Assembly (NCBI GenBank): GCA_034440615.1
Contig: JAOTOM010002902.1
Location: forward strand, 59,290-123,289
DNA: 64,000 nucleotides
Reading direction: 5' to 3'
Origin: Ashinkailepas kermadecensis
Taxonomy: Eukaryota > Arthropoda > Thecostraca > Neolepadidae
Shown one piece after another: positions 1 through 9,554 of this stretch. A program made the position numbers and the translations under genes. The stretch's first letter is position 1, and each line of letters starts with the position of its first letter. The notes beneath the pieces are model-generated. The model did not search any database. It was given only the letters and a program-made list of their open reading frames with translations, and was not told where the DNA came from.

Positions 1-89
1 ATCAACTAAGTTTTCTATGTACCTAACACAGTGTTTTTTTTTCTTTTTTTCCTTTAGCTTTTTATCAGCATAAAAATAGCATGGGTTAT

Positions 90-142
90 TGGGGGGCCCA
101 AATCAACATTGGGGGGGCCAAGATCAGCATTGGGGGGCCATG
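90..142. repeat. Short G-rich tandem (about 2 units)
   Basis: Two near-identical units of roughly 27 bp, each a run of Gs, then CCA and an AATCAACATT-like core. They lie immediately upstream of the LINE fragment and are open in its frame, but the translation is low complexity and not part of the LINE protein. Confidence 0.5.
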
Positions 143-166
143 GCCCCCGCAAAAGGATACAAATCG

Positions 167-552
167 ACGCCCCTGATTCCAGCACATGTCGGAATCCGTG
201 GTAACGAGCTGGCCGACAGGGCTGCAAGGCGTCCAGCACAAGTGCCAAGGAGTCGCGTTCTCCCACTTCCTGCCAGTGACTACTACCCAATTATCTCATC
301 ATTTATTCTCAGACAATGCGAGGGCAAATGGGACCAAGTGGAATTCAACAAATTAAAGCAAATAAAACCATACTTAGCTCCGTGGCCCTCGTCCTTCAGC
401 CAAACTAGAAGGGACGAGGTAGCCATCTGTCGTCTCAGAATTGGTCATACTCTAGCAACACATAGGCATTTATTGTGCAGGGACGACAGGCCGAAACGTG
501 TTAGGTGTAATGCCACGCTGACTGTGCACCATGTGCTGGTGCAACCACGATA
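167..552 (+). mobile_element. I/Jockey-type LINE ORF2, C-terminal fragment (RNase H end and tail)
   Basis: The open frame begins within the last RNase H block (PAHVGIRGNELADRAARR), which carries the conserved His and the final catalytic Asp. It continues into the CRLRIGHTLATHRHLLC tail block typical of arthropod I/Jockey-like ORF2 proteins. The closing zinc knuckle should read CPRC...H...C but reads CNATLTVHHVLV, so the first Cys pair is lost. Everything upstream (endonuclease, RT, most of RNase H) is missing, as in a 5'-truncated insertion. The first ~26 codons of the open frame come from the G-rich repeat before it. Non-functional. Confidence 0.8.
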
Positions 553-724
553 ATCATCATTAAAATGGCAAACATGCATAAGAAGTCCCTGGGCAATTTT
601 TGATCACAATGTTGTTTTTCTGATGTTTTCTGATTTGACATACATTCCTTTGGAAAATGAAAACGTTCAAAGATATAAGCACTAGGTTCAAGTACTTCTA
701 TCTAAGAAGTACTTGAAGAAGTGC

Positions 725-726
<2 letters not shown>

Positions 727-796
<70 letters not shown>

Positions 797-835
797 ACAT
801 ATATATGTGTATATATACAAATACACAAATATATA
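727..835. repeat. (AT)n microsatellite
   Basis: An almost pure TA dinucleotide run, breaking down to TATACATATATATGTG-type sequence at its right edge. Tyr/Ile-repeat frames through it on both strands are artefacts. The flanking 553-726 holds no recognisable feature. Confidence 0.95.
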
Positions 836-844
836 TTACGTGGG

Positions 845-1085
845 CTATATGGGGCCTCCTGTCGATGGCGGATGCAGGGAGGGAAGTTGGGGAATATGCC
901 CCTCCCCCCCATGAAAGGTGGCGTCCCTTTGACCAGGAAAATGCGTCCCTCCGCGAAGGCTCGAGTGCACCCCAAAACCCTCGAGTTTTTCCAGCCACAG
1001 GCGCCTCTCGGCAGGAAAAGCACCCCTCAAGCTACTTTCGCGGTGGCGCCACTCCAAGCACGTGCCCCCTCCCCCAGATGACAAT
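845..1085. repeat. GC-rich dispersed repeat fragment
   Basis: Sequence rich in GCCCCTCC and GGGAAGGCT motifs. Its phrasing (CGTCCCTCCGCGAAGGCTCGAGTG...) recurs loosely at 9,800-10,030 and, inverted, at 10,815-11,080. That marks it as a degenerate interspersed repeat; its class cannot be assigned. Confidence 0.45.
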
Positions 1086-1187
1086 TCCTGGATCCGTCCC
1101 TGCCTCTTGTGGCATCTATTGGTTTCCTGTGGCGGCTATAAGACCTCTTATGACGACAGAGAGCCTCCTATTGCGGTCTAGGGGCGG

Positions 1188-1210
1188 CACTGGCGGATCT
1201 AGCCCACCGG
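1188..1210 (-). mobile_element. Solo terminus of the CACTGGCGG hAT-type family
   Basis: These 23 bases are an exact match to the reverse complement of 51,072-51,094, the right end of the hAT-type element at 49,916-51,094. No partner end is visible nearby, so this is an isolated terminal fragment. It sits just upstream of the gypsy RNase H remnant. Confidence 0.6.
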
Positions 1211-1224
1211 TAGCGGATCTAGCC

Positions 1225-3075
1225 CACTTTGACCCCACTCTGCCAACGGCGCTCCAAACCGACGCTTCTTCTGTTGGAATACATGACATGCAGTCGCAGT
1301 CATGCAGACGTGAGGAAACTCGTCCAGTGTGGGTCTCGCTTCCTCACAGACTCTGAGTCACGGTATGCAGTAGTGGAGTTGGAACTGTTGGCGATCACCT
1401 GGTGGATGCAAAAGTGTCGTGCATATCTGGCCGCCCTGCCCACCTTCGGCGTCATCACAGACCACCAGCCGCTGGTCCCTCTTCTCAACAGCAAGTCGCT
1501 GGCAGACATTGAGAACTAACGTTTGCTGCGCCTCGGGGAAAAGCTGGCGCCGTGCACGTTCACCGCCGTCTGGCGAGCCGGCAAACGGCACGCGGTCCCA
1601 GATGCACTGTCCCGCGCACCTGTTGACCAGCCCACAAGGGACGACGAGGAAGCTGAGGGAGACATTGCCCACCAGGTGCGCAGTGTCATCCCAGCCTCGG
1701 CTACAAGGTGGGGCGACGACCTGGTAGATGCTGATATGACGCTGGCCAGAGTGCGTGATGCAGCACGCACGGATACCGAATACCAGGCCCTGTTGGAGGT
1801 CACCCTGGCCGTGTTTCCGATGCATAAGGCTAATCTTGAGGAAGCCGCCCGTCCATATTGGGGGGTGCGGGACCGCCTCAGCTGTGATGGGGGGCTCCTG
1901 GTGTGCGGCCAGCGTCTAATAATACCGCGCAGCCTGCGACGACAGACCCTGGACAGCCTCCATGCGGGACATCAAGGGGTTGACCGCACCAGAAGACTAG
2001 CGAGACAGACAGTGTAATGGCCCGGGATAGATCAGGACGTGGCTAACATCGTTAACACCTGCATACAATGTCAAAAACGACAGGCCAGCCAAGGAGCCGA
2101 ACCCTTGTGGCAAACTAGCGGGACAGACAGTGTATTGGCCCGGGATAGATCAGGACGTGGCTAATATCGTCAACTACTGCCAACAATGTAAAAAACGACA
2201 GGCCAGCCAAGGAGCCGAACCCTTGTGGCAAACTCCTACCCCGTCGCGAGTCTTCGAGTCAGTCTCGGCAGATTATTTTGAACATGCGGGCTGGACCTAT
2301 CTGGTGTATGCCAATCGTCTGTCTGGTTGGCCCATCGTGATTGACTGCAGGCATGAAGCCACAGCCCGCACGCTCGTCCAAGAGCTGCGCCGCATCTTCT
2401 CCGCCACTGGCGTTCCCGTTACCCTGCGAAGTGACTGTGGTCCACAGTTCGCCTCCCGGCACACGCGCGAGTTCCTGCAGCGGTGGGGGGTGCGACACGA
2501 AATGTCTACCCCTCACTATCCAAAGAGTAATGGACACGCTGAGGCCGCTGTGAAGGTCGCAAAACGGCTCATCCCCCAAAAAAACACACTACAGGCGACA
2601 TGAACACCGACGGGTTCGCCGGGGGCTTGCTGGAGCTGCGCAATGCCCCTCGTGCCGACGGCCGGTCGCCAGCTCCAGTGCTGTTTGGACACCCGGTCCG
2701 GTCAGTCGTCCCGGCCCAACACTGCATATGCCCCTGGGAGGCAAACAGCAGCCGATAACGCCGACGCTAAGGCCGCATCCACGCGGCAAAACGTGCAGAA
2801 CGGTACGACCAAGCCACCAGGCCCCTGACGACTGTCGGTATCGGGGTGCACGTATGCATTCAGGACCGAACCACCGGTTTATGGGACCGAGCAGGCGTGG
2901 TTGTTGGTGTCGGCGCGCGCCGTGACTGTTTGGTTAAGCTTCCGAGTGGCCCCGACCACTGCCGGTCGTAAAACTGTTAGGTTTACTGAGCCCGTGGCCA
3001 TTCCCGACGTTCCCCGCCGCAGCCAGGGACGACGACGACCGCCTGACCGACTGACCGTTATCCCACGATCGGTCC
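1225..3075 (+). pseudogene. Ty3/gypsy retrotransposon pol remnant (RNase H, H2C2, integrase, C-terminal tail)
   Basis: Broken frames read in gypsy order. RNase H starts at FDPTLPTALQTDASS and continues through YAVVELELLAITW and TDHQPLVPLLNSKSL (to ~1,518). The connection domain includes HAVPDALSRAPV (~1,590-1,620). An H2C2 zinc-binding region follows (HAGHQGV at ~1,965, then CQQC at ~2,178). The integrase core has Asp at ~2,271 and ~2,433 and Glu at ~2,541, which matches DD35E spacing. Downstream, a frameshifted integrase C-terminus includes WDRAGVVVGVGARRD-like sequence. Gag, protease and most of RT are absent. Stops and frameshifts, including one from the 118-bp duplication, make it non-coding. 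Confidence 0.85.
1997..2234. repeat. 118-bp tandem duplication inside the gypsy integrase
   Basis: 1,997-2,114 and 2,115-2,234 are near-identical direct copies covering the second half of the H2C2 zinc-binding region. Because 118 is not a multiple of 3, the duplication itself breaks the frame. The first copy also carries a TAA stop where the second has TAT. Confidence 0.9.
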
Positions 3076-3112
3076 GTTATTGAAGGGCAATGTCAGCCCC
3101 GCCCCCACAGTA

Positions 3113-3132
3113 TCGGTATCGCACGATACCGA
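3113..3132. other. Small perfect hairpin
   Basis: TCGGTATCG and CGATACCGA form 9-bp perfect arms around a 2-nt spacer. It lies between the end of gypsy pol and the polypurine tract. No function is visible. Confidence 0.5.
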
Positions 3133-3152
3133 CACTGCTGAGTCGATAAACC

Positions 3153-3362
3153 AGAGGGAAGGGGGGGAATGGAGGTGTGTGTGTGGAGACGTGTGTGTGT
3201 GGAGACAGACGTGTGCGATGGCCCGAAAGATGGGGAACATCTGTTGGGGGATCTGTGTCGGCCGGCTGCCGCGCCGGCCGCCTCGGAAGTCTCCACACGC
3301 CCGTCAGTGAATACCGACCGAGACGGAGCGTCCTGTGTCAGTGACGATATAACACAGAACAC
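3153..3362 (+). mobile_element. Candidate polypurine tract and 3' LTR of the gypsy element
   Basis: A purine run (AGAGGGAAGGGGGGGAATGG) follows the integrase tail where a polypurine tract should be. It is succeeded by TGTGTGTGTGGAGACG..., which ends near ATAACACAGAACA, so a short LTR of about 186 bp bounded TG...CA is possible. No second LTR copy is in the window, so the boundaries are inferred from position only. Confidence 0.4.
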
Positions 3363-3635
3363 TTGAAGTTTTGTCGAAAAAACACAGGGTCTGTATTTGT
3401 ATTCGTTTCCAGGGAATATGATCCATATAATGACATACATCCGCATAATTATCAGTCAAAATGTAACCCCATGATCTGTCTAAATGAAAATCCGAGGCAT
3501 GTTTCTGGCTGGCCATGGCCAGAGATTTCAAACGGTGTTCTGCAGGTTGGGTGTTCATCCTGACATGTAGACCCGTAGGTAGACTGGAGGGCCTGTCAAG
3601 AGCCCCCTGTCCGGAGAAGTAAATCTGCCAACCGG

Positions 3636-3699
3636 GCCACGGTTCACACAAGCTCCGCTTAGCAGTAGGACCCTGCGTCACAAAGACACCATAGCAATA
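3636..3699 (+). mobile_element. SINE 3'-part fragment
   Basis: The block GGTTCACACAAGCTC...CTTAGCAGTAGGACC matches the 3' body of the tRNA-derived SINE at 19,253-19,612 (GGTTCACGCAACAAGCTC...CTTAGCAATAGAACC). The tRNA-like head is missing. Confidence 0.65.
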
Positions 3700-3709
3700 A
3701 TTGTAACTA

Positions 3710-4890
3710 AACTATTTTCTAGGAAAACGTCTAAATTCACCACGTTTTCCCCGAGCTGCCAAAACTCACTATATTGAATGTATGCCGTGGTAAAAGTCAC
3801 ATGGCCTGACGGCCAGATTCAGATGGCAACGGAAGGCTGACTAATGCTATTTAATCCTGTTCATTAGTAGTGATGAATCAAAATTGTTGATCAAGGTCTT
3901 TATATATCAGTGGGCACTAAGGGGAACTTCAAGTTGATTCCACACCGGCGTAACTATGATTTGCTTCGAGGGGCACACTGGTTTGGACTGGTTGTTTAAA
4001 TCGTGGTATTTTGACTGGTTTTTCAAACGGGTCGTTTCAAAATATTTTGTTCCCGCCGTAATTTTCCTTTGGAAGGGCCAATCTGCCCACATGATTTCTA
4101 AGACATCGGATTTCAATCCCTCCCCTTGTTAAATGCATTTCTTGGTACGCTTTGGTAAGTCTACTCGATGCTTAGATCTTTTGCATATCAGTTAACTGGT
4201 AAATATCACGGAATATTTGAGAACGTCAGTTCGAACATTATTTATCTTCTTTCCATATTTCCTGTTGAGATAAATCTGAATGTCCCGTTGATCTTTGATG
4301 TCATCTATCGGCCGGCGAGCACCTGTGCGCGAGTGCCGCCGTCTAGTGGACGACGTGGTGTACCGAAATTTAACCCTTTGACGCAAGATGGCAGTGTCGT
4401 TAATTGTGCTTAACCGTGTCAATTATAGTTCGTTCCTCTGCTCATCTCTAATGCTCTGTGCCCAGTAGCCATCAGCCCTAATAGCTATACTTCACTGAAC
4501 TGAGTACTTGAATGTCATCACTAGGTTTCAGACTTCATCAGCTACCTTACCTCTATGCCGACATGCCGTTCAATAAATATTATCTCGCTGATCTGCGAGA
4601 CCATCTGTTCTCTGTTCTCTCTTGGCTACGGACAGAGGCTCTGATCGGTTTTTTGTTTGTTTTGCATGTATCGTGTGCTAAATACATTATATGTGCTCTT
4701 GGCGCTCTATGCTTCGAGGCTTCTATGCCATTTTTTCGAGTCCATGTAGCTATTCTAAGAAGTATCCATTTTTAGGGCTCCATACTGTGTCATATGTCTG
4801 GGAGGCGATGGCACTTCTTCGATTTCCTCTGTGGCACCCGTGGCAGCTCCTGCTCGCGGGAGAACATGGCGAAAAACATCCGAGCGGTTG
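3710..4890. other. No recognisable feature
   Basis: AT-rich unique-looking sequence. Short open frames such as 4,168-4,413 and 4,512-4,775 have no recognisable domains, and no splice-site pattern stands out. Confidence 0.5.
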
Positions 4891-4929
4891 TCAGACTTTG
4901 GTGTCTGTTGATTGGCCGCCGCCGGGCCT

Positions 4930-4952
4930 GTCACGTGACCCGGTCACGTGAC
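4930..4952. promoter_or_regulatory. Two perfect GTCACGTGAC E-box palindromes
   Basis: GTCACGTGAC occurs at 4,930-4,939 and again at 4,943-4,952, centres 13 bp apart, in locally GC-rich sequence. In animals this 10-mer is the consensus for bHLH-zip factors of the USF and MITF/TFE families (E-box, CLEAR element). It lies about 85 bp upstream of the first exon-like donor at 5,038, so it may be a promoter for the candidate transcript. Binding is not shown. Confidence 0.5.
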
Positions 4953-4984
4953 CCGGGCCGCCGGGGGTGGCTCGGCGGCGTGTC

Positions 4985-5623
4985 GTGTCATGCGGGAGTG
5001 TGAATACAGGACTCGAAGTTGAAGGTCTGTGACAGCGGTAAGCAGGAAACCACTGGTCGACTGTATCGCAATACGTGTCGTGTGTTCGTGCCATTTCAGC
5101 TGTGTCGCTTGGTGTCTTGTTCTGAATGTGTGTTATTTGGCAGATGCGCCTGCTCGTGCCGGATGTCTTGCCGGCGGAAGACCCGGCGGTGATTGCAAGC
5201 ACCCGATTGTTGGCGGACGTAATGGAGCTGGACGTCGAGGGCCTCGGTGTCGATCACTAGACGGCTACCGAAACCGGCTCCGGAACGGGCTCCTGTGTCG
5301 GCAGTGCACCGTTGCATTCACTACATCGGCATCGACGCGGTGACCCTGGGCCTCGCGATCTAGTCGGCCCAGATACCGGTGAGTATGCATAGCGCTTATT
5401 GCTGCTCTACGTTGTGCTTGTTTTTTTTTGGAGTCGCGTGTGCTCCTGTTTGTAGGCTGTGTATTGTCCTGTGGTTCATAATATTTTGCATTTTCAGACC
5501 GTCCAGAAGCGTGTTGCCACCTGGCCCAAATCGCTCCAGAAGCAGCCGTGGGAGCGGCAGCGGCTTTATGAGGGGCAAGTCACACGTATATTGCCGATGC
5601 ACCTCCAGCAGCGCTTCCTCGAG
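4985..5623 (+). other. Candidate 5' region of a spliced host transcript (three exon-like blocks)
   Basis: Three blocks are bounded by good GT-AG signals. Block 1 ends at 5,037 (GACAGCG|GTAAGC). Block 2 is 5,144-5,378 (TTATTTGGCAG|ATG... to ACCG|GTGAGT). Block 3 is 5,498-5,623 (TTGCATTTTCAG|ACC... to GAG|GTAAGT). The introns would be 106 and 119 bp. Block 3 is open in one frame for 42 codons, with a protein-like start (TVQKRVATWPKSLQKQ). Block 2 has a 38-codon ORF starting at its first base (MRLLVPDVLPAEDP...), but no frame joins blocks 2 and 3 without a stop. It could be a 5' UTR, a long non-coding RNA or a decayed gene. No protein family was recognised. Confidence 0.4.
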
Positions 5624-5635
5624 GTAAGTGTGCCG

Positions 5636-6735
5636 GCATGCATTTTGAATGTAGCCATCTACCCGGTGTCTGTGTGCATGTATGGCACGAAGCTACATAC
5701 TCAGTGTCTGTGCCTGCATTGAATATTGCCACCTGTCCGGTATCTGTGTGCCTGTATTGAATGTAGCCATATAGCCGGTGTAGCTATCTACCCGGTATCC
5801 GTGTGCATGTATTGAATGTAGTCATAGGCCGTTTGTCCGTGTGCATGTACTGGATGTAGCCATATAACCAGTGTCGGTGTGCATGTACTGAATGTAGCCA
5901 TATATCCAGTGTAAGTATGCATGTACTGAATGTAGCCATATACCAGGTGTCCGTGTGCATGTACTGAATGTAGCCATATACCAGGTGTCCGTGTGCATGT
6001 ACTGAATGTAGCCATATAACCAGGTGTCCGGTGATGTACTAGTGTGGCGGTGTGCATGTACTGGATGTAGCCATATAACCAGTGTCGGTGTGCATGTACT
6101 GAATGTAGCCATATACCAGGTGTCCGTGTGCATGTACTGAATGTAGCCATATACCAGGTGTCCGTGTGCATGTACTGAATGTAGCCATATACCAGGTGTC
6201 CGTGTGCATGTACTGAATGTAGCCATATACCAGGTGTCCGTGTGCATGTACTGAATGTAGCCATATAACCAGTGTCGGTGTGCATGTACTGGATGTAGCC
6301 ATATATCCAGTGTCGGTGTGCATGTACTGAATGTAGCCATATACCAGGTGTGTGTGCATGTACTGAATGTGCCATATACCGGTGTCGTGTGCATGTCTGA
6401 ATGTGCCTTCCGGTGGTGTGTGCTGATGTGCCTTGTGGTGTGTGTGGCTGGTGGTGTGCATGTACTGGATGTAGCCATATATCCAGTGTCGGTGTGCATG
6501 TACTGAATGTAGCCATATATCCAGTGTAAGTATGCATGTACTGAATGTAGCCATATACCAGGTGTCCGTGTGAATGTACTGAATGTAGCCATATACCAGG
6601 TGTCCGTGTGCATGTACTGAATGTAGCCATATACCCGGTATAGCCATGTACCCGATGTCCGTGTCATGCACTGAATGTAGCCATATAACTGGTGTAGCCG
6701 TATACCCGGTGTAGCGACATACCCGGTGTCTGTGC
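5636..6735. repeat. 38-bp minisatellite array
   Basis: About 28 head-to-tail copies of a 38-bp unit containing GTGTGCATGTACTGAATG and TAGCCATATACCAG. Variants have TGTCC or TGTCGG and ACCAG or AACCAG, and the stretch near 6,350-6,450 is more degenerate. The minus strand is open in all three frames because the unit is not a multiple of 3, so the 232-281-residue HAHGHLVYGYIQYM-type products are artefacts. The array lies just after the exon-like block 3 donor, possibly inside an intron. Confidence 0.95.
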
Positions 6736-6772
6736 ATGTTGATGTCTAATCAGGGGCCAATTTCACTATAAT

Positions 6773-6820
6773 CACAAGCTGTGTATTCACACCGAATTCG
6801 GTGTGAATACGCAGTTTGTG
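6773..6820. other. Long near-perfect palindrome
   Basis: 6,783-6,810 is a perfect 28-bp palindrome centred on an EcoRI-like GAATTC. The flanks CACAAGCTGT and GCAGTTTGTG extend the arms to about 24 bp with only two mismatches. RNA from either strand would form a strong hairpin. It sits right after the minisatellite. Confidence 0.85.
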
Positions 6821-8100
6821 CTGTTATTTGTAAAGATGGCATTTCACCAACATCACGAGCAAACAAAACTACAAAATCCAAAGTACATTGTTTGTTAGTT
6901 ACAAACTACACAGAAATGTGTGTTATTACATCATCTGAATTTCACTAAGGTTGTCGGGTGTTCACCATCTTGGCAAATGCACCGCTTGCGATAACACACG
7001 TTCTAGGCAGACTTGTGCTCGACTCGAGTTGAATCTAGAATCGACTCACGAATCAATCGTTTATGGATGAGTTGTGAGTTGAATCGATTCTTTTCCCAAA
7101 AACATCTTGAGTGGCGAGTTGAATCACGTCTTTTTTTTTTTAAATGAGTTGAATCACGAGTCAATCATTTGAATCATAATGAGTCATTCGAGTCTTGCGA
7201 CTCAAATGCAAGTCATGAACAAATGATATAAAGCATGTATCTTTGTAAATAGTATGCCATGACACAAGGTATGGAGTAAAACACAGGATAATTATTAATG
7301 CTTAGCATTACAATTGTCAACTTATCAGCTGCCAGTGAGTGAAGAATGATGCGTACTTAAGTTATTTACCAAAAACGGGTAACAATAACTACAAAAAAAG
7401 TATGAATGCTAAGCTTGGTATTCACAATCAGTATCATGCATGAGTCAATTGTAGTGCCAGAAACACAACACAGAAATGGGATGTGATTGTGAAAAATAAT
7501 AGGGAACTGAAACGACCATGCACTTTTTTTTTGGAACAGCCATTTGCACTGAATAAATTGCGTCGGTTTGTGTGACAAATAACAAACCCAATTTACCTTT
7601 GCAAGAAGGTAGATCAAAATTTTCCTTCAAGCCCGCATGACGTCATTCGAAGTAAGAAAAAAAATATGGTAGAAATTTTGTTGCAGAACTTTTTTCAAAT
7701 CATACGCAATGGTCACTTTAATTTGCTTCCTTGCAAATATATTTGTATTCCGCTCATCAGGTGAGTTATAATCTTTTCCAATTCTTTCCAGTGAGCATTT
7801 GTTCTGACACATTTTATCCTCATGCATAGACAAGGTCGAATTTGTGCATTGTAATCCGGCGTTTGGAGAAGAATATTTTATAGTCATCCAGTATGGATAA
7901 TATTTTTATTCAAACCTTATGCATGGTAACTCAACTTGCACCCATTTCAGTGAATTTTGAGCACTTTTCCTTGATTACAGCAGTTCGTTGTCAAAAGTTA
8001 ATAACTTAGGAACTTCAACTTCCAGATGAAAAAACAACAAATAATTTTCCGGAAAGGATAATGTTCAGGATCCCCAAAATCTAGGATCAGCCTATTTTCC

Positions 8101-8125
8101 CAAACATTTACCTACCTACCTACAT
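8101..8125. repeat. (ACCT)n short tract
   Basis: About four to five TACC repeats inside the hAT-type element. Confidence 0.6.
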
Positions 8126-9149
8126 TGACATACAGCAGTTGTTGAAAACAGTTTTTCCTGGCCAGCTAGACCCAGGGCATGATGCATCCTTCCTTGGTGA
8201 ATCTTGCATGGATTGTTCATGATACATGCATAATTGAACATTGATGTACAACACCATTGTGATCTAGGAATGCCCTCCTGAAACTTGCAACTCAACTGAA
8301 ACTCTCCTGCCAACGGGGAGAAGAAGCTATGGAGCACTTGGCGCCCCCTTGACTGTCCTTTCTTTCGCTCTTGAACGAGGGTGACAACTTGAACATGTAA
8401 AATGGATGGTAGAGGGAGCCTACCAATATCAGGAACAAGCCCTTTATTTTGGAGGCACTTGATGGTGAGCCTGCCGGAAATGGCACATTGTTGGGCAGGA
8501 CGATTATTACTGGGTCATTTAGGATACCTTTGATGAAGCTAAAGAATAGGTCTTTCAATTAGAATACGTCAAAGTACCCTATATTGCCATAAAATATGCA
8601 AGATAGCATAGAGAAGTCTGGAAAATTGGGTGTAAACCAATGGTGAAGGGAAACCTTCAAGCCTGCTACCAAACAACCTTCGTGGGGGCAACAGACCAAC
8701 GCAATCATATTCTGTGCAGATACCTATTGCAGTGCAGAACCTGGGTGCCATGTTGCAGTTAGGTGATGTATGTCAGGTATATGATTTAGGTTGTGTGTGC
8801 ATCATGATGATGTGGATTGAGGTATTATGCACTCATTACTTTGCATATGCATTGACAACCATTCATCTCGTTAACCTGTTTGAGTCAATTACTTTATCCA
8901 CATGCATGTTCATTTATCTGTATATTTATCTTATATATCAACCATTACAGTGCATGACGAATGATAAATAATGTGAGGTGAAAACAAATTTATAGCAAAT
9001 ATAATATAGCCAACAGATGTTTCGATGTTGGAGCATCTTCGTTAGTGTGAATAAATACTGATTCCCTTCTTTAATTAGACAGATGAAGATGAATTGACAT
9101 CAAACTGTATGTTAAATGAATTATTTTGCTATGACTTTGTTTTCACCTC

Positions 9150-9305
<156 letters not shown>

Positions 9306-9554
9306 AATAGTGTGAGCAGTGCACACAAAATCATACGGCTTATGAGTCTGATACCATTGAGTCGGATCTGAATCGATTCAAATTTATGTTTGAGTCGTGA
9401 GTTGAATCGGATCTCTGTAGCTCTCAGTCTGAATTGAGTCGAATCAAATAATTTTGACCTGCTGTGAATCATGAGTTGAATCTGATCTCAAGATCTATGA
9501 GTCAAATGTGAGCCGATTCAAAAAATTTGAGTCGAGCACAAGTCTGGTTCTAGC

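Noticed and set aside
688..1356. Tyr/Ile-repeat ORFs across the (AT)n tract
   Set aside because: Frames through a dinucleotide microsatellite.
4192..4422. Overlapping plus and minus ORFs at 4.2-4.4 kb
   Set aside because: Short, no domain, no splice or start context; both strands equally open.
5788..6737. Three overlapping 232-281-codon minus ORFs
   Set aside because: All three frames are open because the 38-bp unit lacks stops; no start context or domain.
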